The position numbers and the translations under genes are program-made. A DNA stretch of 64,000 nucleotides from the NCBI GenBank assembly GCA_047495785.1, contig JBLDXI010000023.1, positions 1,116,001 through 1,180,000 of the forward strand. The letters are read 5' to 3'. Below are positions 20,454 through 30,367 of this stretch, in pieces (the stretch's first letter is position 1; each line of letters opens with the position of its first letter). This DNA comes from Lepidodermella squamata. Taxonomy: Eukaryota > Gastrotricha. The notes below the pieces were generated by a model. It made no database searches. It worked only from the letters and a program-made list of their open reading frames with translations, and was not told the DNA's origin.

Positions 20454-22068
20454 CCGTCGCAGGAAGAGAGGTGGCAAGTCGAAGAAGCAGAAGGAGCTTC
20501 CTGCGTTCCCGCTGTTCAAGGCGCTGAAAGGCCTTGACACCTCCGATGTTGCCAAGGTGCTGAAACTGATCAACTCAATCAAAGTTTCGAAAAACTGTCC
20601 TGAGACCCTGTCCATTGTTGGCGAGGTCCACATGGACTCGGCTGATGACTCCATCGACTCCATCGACGATCCGCCGCTGGTCAACCGTGGCGCGTCTGCG
20701 GCCGCTCACCAGCCCCCGCCGTCAGCCCCTGTTGCCCCTGTTGCCCCTGTCGTCCCGCCGAGTCGGAGTACTCCTCCTGCGGGTGCTGCGACCGGGCCTG
20801 CCACGCCTGCAAACACCGGCGCGTTCCGCACTGTCATCATCGACAACGTGCATGGCGTTCGGCGGAGCGAACTTGAGCCCCAGCTCTATGCGGCTGTCCC
20901 GTGGCTGCGACCCGAAACTGTCATCGTAATGGCTAGCGGCGGCTTGCGGGTCATCTGCAAGTCGGCTGTCGATGCCAAGCGCCTTCTGGATCGGGACGGA
21001 TTTACACCCGGCGCCTTTCGGGGCTCCGCCATTCGCGTACACCGACCCGGTCAACCCGATGCCCTAGCCACGAAGTCACCTCAAGCCATAGACAATGATG
21101 GTACATCATTGTCTATGCCTCAAGCGGAAAAAGACGGTCGGTCGGTCATTACCGCTCGGCTGCCCGGGTTCTATACGACTGAGCAGCTTCTGAAGCACAT
21201 CAAGCACGTCGTGGAAATTCGCGACATGCCTGTTCAACATCCCGGCGATGATCCCCTCCGCGTCGTCGTTCTTAAGACACGAGAGCTGCGCGACGAGGCT
21301 CTAACGATTGGCCTTGAATTCCTGAACCGTCGAGTCAAATGCCGCGAGCTCAAAGGTGGTCTCCTGCCTCCGAAGTGTATGCGATGCGCCCGGTTTGGAC
21401 ACGTCGAGGTCGACTGCGTTGTTCCCGAGAAAAGTCTCTCATGTGGTCGCTGCGCCTCGCCGAATCACATAACGGCTGACTGTGAAGCACCACGTGAAGC
21501 TCTAGCCTGCGTCAACTGTCCGAACGGTGGCTCGCCTCCTCATTCGAGTATGTGGCGTGGCTGTCCCCAGTTCAAGGCTGCTAAAGTTCAGGAATCGGAA
21601 GTTCGTGTTGCCCGCGCTGACGCGAAACGCGCCCGCGTTGCTCGCCAGAAGAAGTTAACCCAGCCACCCGCCCAGCCCACACCTGCCCATGGCCGTACTT
21701 ACCGGGTCGCGACCCGAGAGATCATCGGTCAACATCCACCGCCGGCTGCGTGTCAACCGCCTGCTAACCCTGCCATTCGTAACCAGTTCCAGTCGCCTGA
21801 TGGCGCTCGTCTGTTTGAAATGCTGGATGCTCGGCTGAAGCAGTTTGAAGAGAAAGAAGGGGCTGTCAGTCAGCGTCTTATGCGGCTCGAAAGCGCCTTC
21901 CTTGAAGTCACGGACCTTGTGAAGACGCTCACGCGGTCTTGTGGTCCACTTACGACTTTTCCGACGCCTTCTGCCCCGGTTTGGTCTGGTCGTGGTCGTG
22001 GTCTCGCGACCCATCTGTTCCCGGCTGCACCGCTGTCTAGCCCGACTACCACAAGCACAACATGGTAG
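20431..22068 (+). CDS. LINE ORF1, Gag-like nucleic-acid-binding protein
   Basis: 545 codons. The first half is Pro/Ala-rich with a probable RNA-binding fold. Three cysteine knuckles lie from about residue 316 (CMRCARFGHVEVDC, CGRCASPNHITADC, then a third longer variant CVNCPNGG..H..C). The C-terminus has a helical stretch. Such ORF1 proteins package element RNA. Its stop overlaps the ORF2 start (ATGGTAG: ORF2 ATG at 22062, ORF1 stop at 22066-22068). Confidence 0.88.
   Translation: MAGGHATDRRRKRGGKSKKQKELPAFPLFKALKGLDTSDVAKVLKLINSIKVSKNCPETLSIVGEVHMDSADDSIDSIDDPPLVNRGASAAAHQPPPSAPVAPVAPVVPPSRSTPPAGAATGPATPANTGAFRTVIIDNVHGVRRSELEPQLYAAVPWLRPETVIVMASGGLRVICKSAVDAKRLLDRDGFTPGAFRGSAIRVHRPGQPDALATKSPQAIDNDGTSLSMPQAEKDGRSVITARLPGFYTTEQLLKHIKHVVEIRDMPVQHPGDDPLRVVVLKTRELRDEALTIGLEFLNRRVKCRELKGGLLPPKCMRCARFGHVEVDCVVPEKSLSCGRCASPNHITADCEAPREALACVNCPNGGSPPHSSMWRGCPQFKAAKVQESEVRVARADAKRARVARQKKLTQPPAQPTPAHGRTYRVATREIIGQHPPPAACQPPANPAIRNQFQSPDGARLFEMLDARLKQFEEKEGAVSQRLMRLESAFLEVTDLVKTLTRSCGPLTTFPTPSAPVWSGRGRGLATHLFPAAPLSSPTTTSTTW
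21087..21117. repeat. Perfect 14-bp-arm hairpin inside LINE ORF1
   Basis: CATAGACAATGATG, loop GTA, CATCATTGTCTATG. It keeps the ORF1 frame open. It could be an RNA structure in the element transcript or a recent palindromic insertion. Confidence 0.85.
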
Positions 22069-24932
22069 ACTGTCGTTTTCTTACTCAATGGAACTGCCGC
22101 GGTGGTAATGACAAAGTGTTTGAGTTTTACTGTGTTTTAGATCACTTTCATCCGGTTGCACTTCTTATTAATGAATCCTTCTTTTACTCTCTTACTTCCT
22201 TCTCCTTGAACGGTTATGCTACCTTCCGCTGTGATAGGGCACAGGACCTTGCAGCAGCCTTGCTTGGCGACGCGCATGGCGGGTCGGCGATCCTGGTTCG
22301 CAAAGGGACGGTTGTTGTCTCTGAGCAGAAGGTGGCCTTGACTGGGGCGAAGAGAAGTGAGTGGCTCCGTCTGGACCTGTTGCCTGACCATCGTAGCGAA
22401 GTCGTGCGTGTGATCACCGGCTACAGTCCCCCCACGTCTAGTCTCGACCTGCGGTGGCTTGAAGAGGAGTTTGCTGATGCTGCCCGCCTCGGCCTCCCGT
22501 GCTTCTTCAGCGGCGACCTCAATGCGAAATCTCCGTTGTGGGGGAAGAAGGATCTTTGGAACGCCAGCGGCTTTTCGCTCCGCCATGCTGCAACCCGACT
22601 CGGCCTCACGATCTTGCCCTCGCCGAAACCCACTCGCCTTCACCTCGACACTGGCACCTTGTCAACCCTCGATGTTTGGGTCCTTAACGTCGCCGCACTG
22701 CGCCTGCTGCGCGGCGGTGTGATTGTTGGCGATAGGTACACCAGCGATCATTATACGACCTCTATATCTGTCGATTTTCCGGTTGGCAGACGACCACCTG
22801 CATTTGACCATCCCGCTCCTGACCCGTTCCCGCGCTTCGACGTATCCCGCGCTGACCGTCTCGGATTTTCGCGTACGCTGATCGAGAAGTTGATTGCGAT
22901 TCCTATGCCTGTTCCCGGTGACCCGTTCCCGCGTCTCGTCGAGTATCGCCGCTCCGTCACCCGCGCTGTAGCCGACTCCCGTGACCGTCACGTACCCGTC
23001 TGCGAGCCAGGGCAGCTGCGGAGGCTTGCTATGAGCCAGGAGATGCGTCAGATTATCAAGGAGAAGCGCATTCTGGAGAGAGCCCTGGGCGACCATGTCG
23101 ACCGCGACCTGTGCGTTCTTCTCAAGGCCCTTGACGCCCGTTTTCGTGATGCGAAGCAAGCCCATCAACTCCGCCGAGATGTCGCCAACCTTCGAATGGT
23201 AGAAGCTCTGTCAGCTCAACGCCGCTACCGCGAAGCCTGGGAGCGACTCAACCGCCTCGACAAGCACCGCCCGCAGCGCTCGACTGGTCCTATGAAGCTT
23301 GATGATGGTCGCGTCCTAGAGCCGTCCGTCGAGCTCGCTGATGTCCTTCTCGATCAGTTTGTGAAGCCCATGACGCCCTTCACCGACCCTGCTGCCGACG
23401 CCTATCTGAAGCAACAGTGGGCTGACATCGAACAGTTCGTCGCCTCTGATCCCGACCTACAACGCACTGACCGCCTTCAGCTTCCAGCCCCGGGCGAGTT
23501 CTCCGTCAGTCAGCGCATGGTTGCCGATGCTGTGTCACGCCTCAAGCCGTTCAAGGCCCCCGGGTTGGATGGTATCAGCCCCGTCTTCTACAAGTGGGGT
23601 GGACCGGTGCTGCAGCGCCACCTCCGGCACATGTTCAACCTGAGCCTCGGATCGCGCTTCGTTCTGCCCGACTGGAAGGAAGCTGCTGTGATACCCGTGC
23701 CGAAAGCTGGCAAGCCGTTAGGAGCTGTCTCATCCCAGCGGCCGATCTCGTTGTTACCCGTCGACGGCAAGCTGTTGGAGTCCATCGTGGCGCGTTGGTT
23801 AGGCGAGTTTTTGGAGAGCCACCACGCCCTGCCCGACAACCAGTATGCGTTCCGCGCGCACCACTCTGCACCCGATGTCCCTTTACGCGTCGCCCACACC
23901 GTTCACCTTGCCCGTTCTCGACACCGAAAAGTGATCGCTGTTGGCCTGGACGTTCAGGCGGCTTACGATTCCGTGTGGAGTGCTGGCCTGGCGTTCAAGC
24001 TTGCTAAACTGCCGCTTCCTCGAAACCTCGTTGGGTGGCTGACCGATTTCCTTCGCGATCGCAACTTGCAGGCTCGTGTTGCGGGCTTCCTTAGTCGACA
24101 AGTTACCGTCAACTGCGGAGTGCCGCAAGGCTCGCCGCTGTCACCGCTGCTCTATATCGTTTACACTTCCGATCTGCTGACCGCGCCGGCTGCCCCGGGG
24201 TGTTATCTCGATGCCTATGCTGATGACCTAACTGTTGTCGGTGAAGGGGTGGATTTTCCTGAAGCTGAGCGTGCTACCCAGAATGAGATCGACCGGATAT
24301 CAGCGTGGGCCCACGAGTGGCGGCAAAGGTTTAATGCCTCCAAGAGTGAAGTGATGCCATTCGCGTGGCGGAGCTACGGTGCCCGACTAACACTCGATGG
24401 CTCGGCGATCCCGCAAGTCCCAGTCATGCGCATCCTTGGTGTCCATCTTGATGCTAAGTTGACCTGGAAGGCCCACATGGACCGCGTTATCACCCGCTGC
24501 ACTCGCAATTTATCGCACTTTCGCAGTGTCTGTCGAACCCCTGGCCTTTCTCGCCGGTGGCGCCGAACCGCGTATCTAAGTCTCGTTCGAACCACGTCAA
24601 CGTATGGTAACATCGTTTTCTGCACTGCACCCAAGCGGCAACTCAAGCGCCTTGATGTCCTTCAGAACGATTGCCTTCGGGCTCTACTGAACGTCCGCCG
24701 CGATGACCGCGTCAGAGTCACGGGCCTCGAACGTCGCGCTGGTGTCCCAAGTCTCCCGCGTTTCTTTGAACAGACGCAGCGCCGTTACGCCGACAACGCC
24801 GTCCGCTTCGTCCTCCCGATCCGCGAAGCTGTCGAGCAACTACGTCTCTCTGCGAACCCGGTGCCCCGGTCTCCGCTAGCCCTGATCGCCAGCAGGCTTC
24901 CTCGGGGTCCTCTGCCCACCTTCGGTGTGTGA
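22062..24932 (+). CDS. LINE ORF2, AP-like endonuclease and reverse transcriptase
   Basis: 956 codons, uninterrupted. The endonuclease/exonuclease/phosphatase domain (about 1-235) shows TQWNCRG at the start, FSGDLNAKSPLWG in the middle and SDHYTTS at the end. The reverse transcriptase (about 490-760) shows PISLLPVDGKLLE, AVGLDVQAAYDSVW, GVPQGSPLSPLLY and catalytic AYADDL at about 718. No RNase H domain is seen. The combination fits the Jockey group. Translation probably couples to ORF1 through the ATGGTAG overlap. Confidence 0.92.
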   Translation: MVDCRFLTQWNCRGGNDKVFEFYCVLDHFHPVALLINESFFYSLTSFSLNGYATFRCDRAQDLAAALLGDAHGGSAILVRKGTVVVSEQKVALTGAKRSEWLRLDLLPDHRSEVVRVITGYSPPTSSLDLRWLEEEFADAARLGLPCFFSGDLNAKSPLWGKKDLWNASGFSLRHAATRLGLTILPSPKPTRLHLDTGTLSTLDVWVLNVAALRLLRGGVIVGDRYTSDHYTTSISVDFPVGRRPPAFDHPAPDPFPRFDVSRADRLGFSRTLIEKLIAIPMPVPGDPFPRLVEYRRSVTRAVADSRDRHVPVCEPGQLRRLAMSQEMRQIIKEKRILERALGDHVDRDLCVLLKALDARFRDAKQAHQLRRDVANLRMVEALSAQRRYREAWERLNRLDKHRPQRSTGPMKLDDGRVLEPSVELADVLLDQFVKPMTPFTDPAADAYLKQQWADIEQFVASDPDLQRTDRLQLPAPGEFSVSQRMVADAVSRLKPFKAPGLDGISPVFYKWGGPVLQRHLRHMFNLSLGSRFVLPDWKEAAVIPVPKAGKPLGAVSSQRPISLLPVDGKLLESIVARWLGEFLESHHALPDNQYAFRAHHSAPDVPLRVAHTVHLARSRHRKVIAVGLDVQAAYDSVWSAGLAFKLAKLPLPRNLVGWLTDFLRDRNLQARVAGFLSRQVTVNCGVPQGSPLSPLLYIVYTSDLLTAPAAPGCYLDAYADDLTVVGEGVDFPEAERATQNEIDRISAWAHEWRQRFNASKSEVMPFAWRSYGARLTLDGSAIPQVPVMRILGVHLDAKLTWKAHMDRVITRCTRNLSHFRSVCRTPGLSRRWRRTAYLSLVRTTSTYGNIVFCTAPKRQLKRLDVLQNDCLRALLNVRRDDRVRVTGLERRAGVPSLPRFFEQTQRRYADNAVRFVLPIREAVEQLRLSANPVPRSPLALIASRLPRGPLPTFGV

Positions 24933-25282
24933 TCGTTCCGTGTCTCTTCCGTCTTTCTACATCTTGTACGTCTTGTCTTGTATAATCCTGGTTCCTCTTC
25001 TCCTTTCTTTTCTTTTTCTTCCTGCTGCACTCCTTCTGTTCTGATTAACCCATTACTTGTGATCTTCTGCATACGATAAATATTCCTTTAGCTCGCCCAC
25101 TAGCGTCCTCAGCGCACTGCCGCCGGCAAGCGCATGTCGTCTCGCAACCGCGTGCCATCTCTGTCACTTTGTATATATTGTTCGCAAGAAAGGAATTTAT
25201 TTTGTTATATTGTTCTTTTATATTTTTGTGACTGATGGACAAATAAATTTGAATTTAGAATTTAGAATTTAGGCAAAATGGA

Positions 25283-25570
25283 GTTCGAATGGCACATCAA
25301 TCTATAGACAATGTGAGGGTGCATCACTCTCAGATTCATAAAAGATGATAAATAAAGTTAGCTTGAGTCTTTTACAAGTTTTGGAACTTTTTGAGTTAGA
25401 TTGTTGAAAAACGCATCTGGAACTAGTGCTGTAGTCGAAGTTAAGCCTCAACCCCAGGTATTTCAACGTTTTATTAAAACTCAAATCACAGATGGGAAAG
25501 TTGAGGTCGAAGCGGAGTTTTCAACTAGCAACAAAATTGACTGGCCCTCTTCCTTCGTTGACCTTCAGCA
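25283..25570. other. Tail of HDe and convergent intergenic DNA
   Basis: The first 60 bases continue the HDe reading frame that the LINE cut off, to a TGA near 25343. The rest separates HDe (+) from the convergent chimeric channel gene (-). An antisense-free frame at 25401-25598 lacks support. Confidence 0.45.
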
Positions 25571-28500
25571 TCATAACACAGTGGACATTACAAAGTAAAG
25601 ATTGACAGCCGCAGCAACTTGAAATGCGACTAAAAATGCAAATAGGTCAAATATTCGAATTATTGTCATTGAAATGAGGTTCCATAATTCAAGAACCCTC
25701 AAATATTTCAGCTCTTGTGTCGCCATCAACGCCGTAGCAACTATCTGATACAGAGCGACTGCTCCAATCGTTGCAGTGAGGTACAGCATGTAATTCGCGT
25801 ATATAACTTGCTGATTCGTCTCTGGCACGCTTTGCAACACATCAGACTGAGCCACAACCAGTGCTAGCATGACTGTGCTGCAGATGGCTGGTCTATCCGG
25901 CATGGCAGGATCCATTAGAAAGGTTCCAAAGCCAAGAACAACTAGGATATAACATGGCACCATTGAATTTACAATGTAATTACCAGAATCTCGTTTGAAG
26001 ACAATTTTCAATTTCGCATAAGACACAGTTGAAGAAACTCGAGTTGCTGACACAGCAGATCCTTTCAAGCTACGATATGACTCAATGCCCCAAACCCCAC
26101 TTGAAAGGTCTTCAGGCATTCTGACGTAGAGCCCTCCGAATGAGATGAAATTATTCGGTTCGTCCAAAATTAGCGAAATTTCACAGTGTTGCTTATCGAA
26201 CGGGAATTTTTCTACTTCGATATTACAGCCAGCCGTAAAAATGCCAACCCTCGTCCAGTGGAAGAACAGAGTTCGATTTGGCGAGGTTGGGTAGTAGGCA
26301 ATATCCATTTTTTCGCCACATTCCGGAGTCACGTAGAAATCCGGCGTTTTGTTGGCGAAAATAACCGACGGGCGCCAGATATCCGTCCTTCGTGTTGAAA
26401 CTAATCGCTCCTTCTCGTCAGCCTCTGGGGCAGTGTAACTATCTTCGCAGACTGAGACTTTCCATTGAAGCAGCAGCGACCCCCAAAATGAGACTTGTTG
26501 CTCCCTTGGCTCGATAGAAACAACTCTTTCAATTGTTAGCGATGCGTAGACTATCGTACCAGGGCTTGGCGAACGTTCCTTAATGCTAAGATAAGTACAG
26601 GGCATGAGATCTTCAACTTCTACACTCGGGTGATGCTTTCCATCGAAAAGTTGAGGAATAGGAAAGACTGAGTAAGGATCTGGAATTTTCATCGATTCAT
26701 CGTCATCAGAAGACTTTTTCCATTCAGTGCTTGAAATGACTTGAGTTGATTCACTGGTTTGGTGAATTGTCGAACGTTCTGTTGAGGTTTCTACGTTTAA
26801 GGTAGATGTCATTTTACTGTTTATTGTTGTAGTTTCTAGGCTAGCTGTTTGGGTTGTAACTGATGAAGTTTCGGATTGCGTGGTTGTTGGAGCTTCGTTC
26901 GTGGTTTGAGCTTCAGTCGTGGTTTGAGCTTCAGTAGTGGTGTGAGCTTCAGTCGTGGTTTGAGCTTCAGTTGTTGATGATGAAACTCGCGTCAGTCGCT
27001 CGCTCACTCCGGCAGTCAGAAACCATAAATATCTGAGAATAATACATTTCAACTCCCCAATTCAAAGCTTGCATTGAACTTACGTGTTGCGAACATATAT
27101 ATTCGCATTGTTGCCTTTCAACCCCGTCAGGTAGAATGTTATCGGCCCAGTTTGAGTTGTAAAGTTGGAGAAACAAACTTCAGCCGGCGTATAGCCAAGA
27201 GCTGGGAGTGGGGATATTGCAAGCTAAAAGCGAGAAATCGGCTGTTATCAAAACTTTTCTAGGTAGTTAAAAATTAACAGCGATTGAGTCGTTCGAACTT
27301 TGAAGAATAAGCCGATACTTGGCATTTCCTGTGCCATTGAACAGGTCTTGGATCCCGCATGCTGATGCGGTCTTGAACGTGTAGTTCAATGGAGCAGCTG
27401 TTAAATTTGAAACCGTGCCTGGCTGGTACGTTGCGTAGAACTCGCCAGCTCCAACAGCTATGCGTTGGAAGTTGGAAGAGCATCACGCCTCCATATCTTT
27501 TGACAGCGTTATGAACAGGGCTACCAGGCGTAGCTCCTTTCGGCAAAAAATATTAGAGAAACGGCTGAAATTAGGGCAAGAAACTACCTGTGGTTGGAGC
27601 CATGTTCACTGGAGCGACATTAATGCCAAACCAAGCTTCAGAGCCGTTAGTTATGTACGACACGTCAATGTCCATTTCAATCCGCCATAAATAATTAGCC
27701 AAAGTTGGTCCAATATCCTAAGGCGAATTTTTCAAGTTGATTTGACAATGTGGAACTTATCTTACCCCAAGGCTTTGCATCCGTCCACCATTGGTCGTGT
27801 TTGAACTAGTGGCCACGTAGCCAACCGAATCAATAATTCTGGTTTGTGGAATCAGCCAACTAGGTGCAGATACACTTTTGTCGTACGCATCGAAGCTGAT
27901 ACTGTTGAAAAAGTTAGGATCCCCTCCCCATCCTACCGGAAGGGCCAGAGAGTAGAGGTCAGGACCAGGGATGTTTGTACCGACAAGGTTCCAATAGTAA
28001 CTAAAATTTTCAAAAATCCCTGAATTTTAATAAGTGCAGATCATATGTTCTTACAATTTCTTGACAAGAACTTCTCCGTCTGGCCCTGATGAGGCAATGA
28101 AGAACGGATTTATGATTCCGTCGTTCATGAGATAGAAGAAAAGACCATTGACTCCTGATACCGGGATGTTGGTGAGGCAACTAACAGGCTGGAGTGGGGT
28201 AGAGCCAGTCATAGGTACAATTGAAATCTGTCAAAAGAAATAAATTTATCTGTTTAATTCCAATTATTCTCAGCTCACGTTGATCTTCTCAAATAGAGCG
28301 TGGATAACCATTCGATAACTCATGCTACCAGAGTTATTCAAAATCAATCCACTCCCGCAACCAGGACTTGAAACGCTCAGAGATGAAGCATTGAACGGCA
28401 TTGCGACTGTTAGATTTGTTTGAAGCGTTGGCCCGTACTTGGGCGAGTCCTCATAGCCCGCGTACAATCTTCCGCCAACTTCAAGCTTTTGCCATATGAA

Positions 28501-29501
28501 AAACCCAGGACCATAGTTGGCAAAGGCATCAAACCCAGAGGAAGCGTTGTTCGACTTGCCTGAAAAGAAAACATGAGTATAATAGGTTTCAGACGATTTC
28601 AAAAACTTGCCTGGCTGGAAATAGGCCCGTTGCCCTATCCCGAATCCGAACCAAGCATTTGAAGCTGACGTTTTGTAGTTAACGTCAACTTCGAATTCTA
28701 TTCTAAATGGCGTCACAATTCCCATGCTCGAAACGATTTTCTGAATAAATAAAACGGTCCGATGTATGGACAGCGAAATTTTAGCTTACACTTCCATCCA
28801 ACATCCCAAAAGTTCGGTTAGCAGACGCTAGCATAGAGTTCAGTTGGTAACCATTTGATCCAAGCTTTGTGGCATGAAGCAGTGTTGGGGTCGAGCTGCC
28901 GCTGATCGAAGCATTATCGCGGTCGCATGACAGCCCAGCAATGTATCTAGGCGTTCCTGAGAAGAGCTGAGGAAGGGGCACTAAAGCTGTATCTGGTACC
29001 GGATTTACGAGGCCGTTACAATGCCCTGTAAAATCCATATATATGCATTCCATATATGCCAGCAGGCTTCCTCGGGGTCCTCTGCCCACCTTCGGTGTGT
29101 GATCGTTCCGTGTCTCTTCCGTCTTTCTACATCTTGTACGTCTTGTCTTGTATAATCCTGGTTCCTCTTCTCCTTTCTTTTCTTTTTCTTCCTGCTGCAC
29201 TCCTTCTGTTCTGATTAACCCATTACATGTAATCTTCTGCATACGATAAATATTCCTTTAGCTCGCCCACTAGCGTCCTCAGCGCACTGCCGCCGGCAAG
29301 CGCATGTCGTCTCGCAACCGCGTGCCATCTCTGTCACTTTGTATATATTGTTCGCAAGAAAGGAATTTATTTTGTTATATTGTTCTTTTATATTTCTGTG
29401 ACTGATGGACAAATAAATTTGAATTTAGAATTTAGAAAATGAATATATGAAAAACCTGAGTATAAAGCGATTGCAAGCGTTATCAACAGTTTGTATAACA
29501 T
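25571..29501 (-). CDS. Chimeric Cys-loop channel with two N-terminal repeat domains and Thr-rich stalk (one frameshift)
   Basis: Ten exons: 29501-29456, 29025-28790, 28740-28611, 28559-28279, 28227-28055, 28000-27766, 27717-27588, 27536-27279, 27223-27084, 27032-25571. Every junction is in phase except that exon 8 is 7 bp too long. Exon 1 is a signal peptide. Exons 2-5 and 6-9 are two copies of an unknown extracellular domain. Exon 10 opens with a TTEAQ-repeat stalk of about 80 residues, then a complete channel: Cys loop (C-x13-C around NIEVEKFPFDKQH), M1, M2 with Asp-Arg at -1'/0' and Leu at 9', M3, a short loop and M4. Expected length is about 1,027 aa, against the usual 400-500. The frameshift would truncate it unless it is a base error. 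Alternatively the two parts are separate genes, but phase 0 and 2 junctions argue for one. Confidence 0.68.
27084..29025 (-). repeat. Two exon-level copies of an unknown extracellular domain (R1, R2)
   Basis: R1 is exons 2-5 (236, 130, 281, 173 nt) and R2 is exons 6-9 (235, 130, 258, 140 nt). The exons line up one to one, with near-identical lengths and nearly the same phases. Shared markers in R1 and R2: PVPDTALVPLP / PGPDLYSLALP; FRIEFEVDVNY...AWFGFGIG / WRIEMDIDVSY...AWFGINVA; WQKLEVGGRLYAGY / QRIAVGAGEFYATY; CGSGLILNNSG / CGIQDLFNGTG; ISIVPMTG / LAISPLPA. Each unit is about 250-275 residues. Confidence 0.8.
27465..27478. repeat. 7-bp tandem duplication breaking exon 8
   Basis: TTGGAAG occurs twice in a row. 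Upstream of it exon 8 matches the paralogous exon 4 in one frame, and downstream in the next. Exon 8 is 258 nt, and 251 nt would restore the phase-0 junction to exon 9. Without this copy the host frame is continuous. Confidence 0.8.
29059..29442 (+). mobile_element. 5'-truncated copy of the LINE, in intron 1 of the chimeric channel gene
   Basis: 384 bp nearly identical to the last 389 bp of the full-length element (from 24889), including the GAATTTA tail, with only a few base differences. It is flanked by ATATATG (29052-29058 and 29443-29449), a possible target duplication. It lies antisense to the host gene and does not touch the splice sites. Confidence 0.92.
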
Positions 29502-30367
29502 CGTTGCGATAATTGTTTCAAAGCATCGCGTTTGCTCGGCTTTATAATGTGGAAGGTCCTCAATGCAGACAGCGAGGGCTGTGTCGTGTTTTCTGTTTGC
29601 ATTGAGTCAATTTCTAAATAATTAATGGCGATTCTAGTAGTCTTTTGCGTTTAGCATCTGTGTCATTCCAGCTTAGTACACTCTCTCTAACATGAAGTCC
29701 TCTTTGAAAATACTCCCCCATCAATGTTTATGCGTCTCCGGACGGAAATTCAGCACATTCCAGGGGGCATTGTCACTATTCGAGCTCAAATAAGTCAGCC
29801 GTTGAAAATCGGCGTGAACTTTTCACTTCTGTCATGGGCATCTAAATTGAGTTGGAGACCAATCGATTTAGCGAAAATAAATCAATTAATTTTCCGATTA
29901 GCTAGCTCTTTAACTGACAAGCTTGCTATTGTACTGAGCAATGACAAATAATCTGACAGTATTGGAACACTATTCTGGCTTGACAGGTGGCACTCTAGCT
30001 AAGGTGGAGTTTCGGGAGTTGCGGGAGACTCTCTATCTTCCTTTTAGAACAACATAATTTCACACTTCGCAAGTTCACACTTTGCGGCCAGATCAACGTG
30101 CAGGATAATTGCAGCACGCACGGCGCACTCTCTTTCAATAATCGTTTATCTCAAAATTGGTGGAAAGAGACTAATAAATAAAAGGGCACTGATAAAGATT
30201 TTATTTGCATCATACACTGCAAGCGAAGTGCAAAGCTGTCTAAAACAGAAACAAATCGCAAGGTCAGGATAATGCTGATTAGTTTCTTAGTCAATTCTAT
30301 GTTTGTTGACATGATTTATTCCTTAGCTTCTGTTGTTTCCGAAAACAGAATCAGATATTCAGCTATC
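29502..30367. promoter_or_regulatory. Intergenic region between chimeric channel (-) and HDb (+)
   Basis: 866 bp between divergent start codons, so it must hold both 5' regions. The reading frame at 29724-29951 has no supporting features. I see no motif I can defend. Confidence 0.4.

Larger units (their letters stand above)
20337..25277 (+). mobile_element. Full-length Jockey-like non-LTR retrotransposon (LINE)
   Basis: Two intact overlapping ORFs, a short 5' UTR (about 94 bp) and a 3' UTR ending in repeats of GAATTTA (25250-25272) rather than poly(A). It is flanked by the short direct repeat ATGGA (20332-20336 and 25278-25282), the likely target duplication. GC content is visibly higher than in the host DNA. 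It lies in the last coding exon of HDe. A nearly identical 5'-truncated copy is at 29059-29442, so the family is young. Confidence 0.88.

Noticed and set aside
21087-21117. CRISPR-like or operator palindrome
   Set aside because: Single copy within an eukaryotic LINE ORF; no array anywhere in the window.
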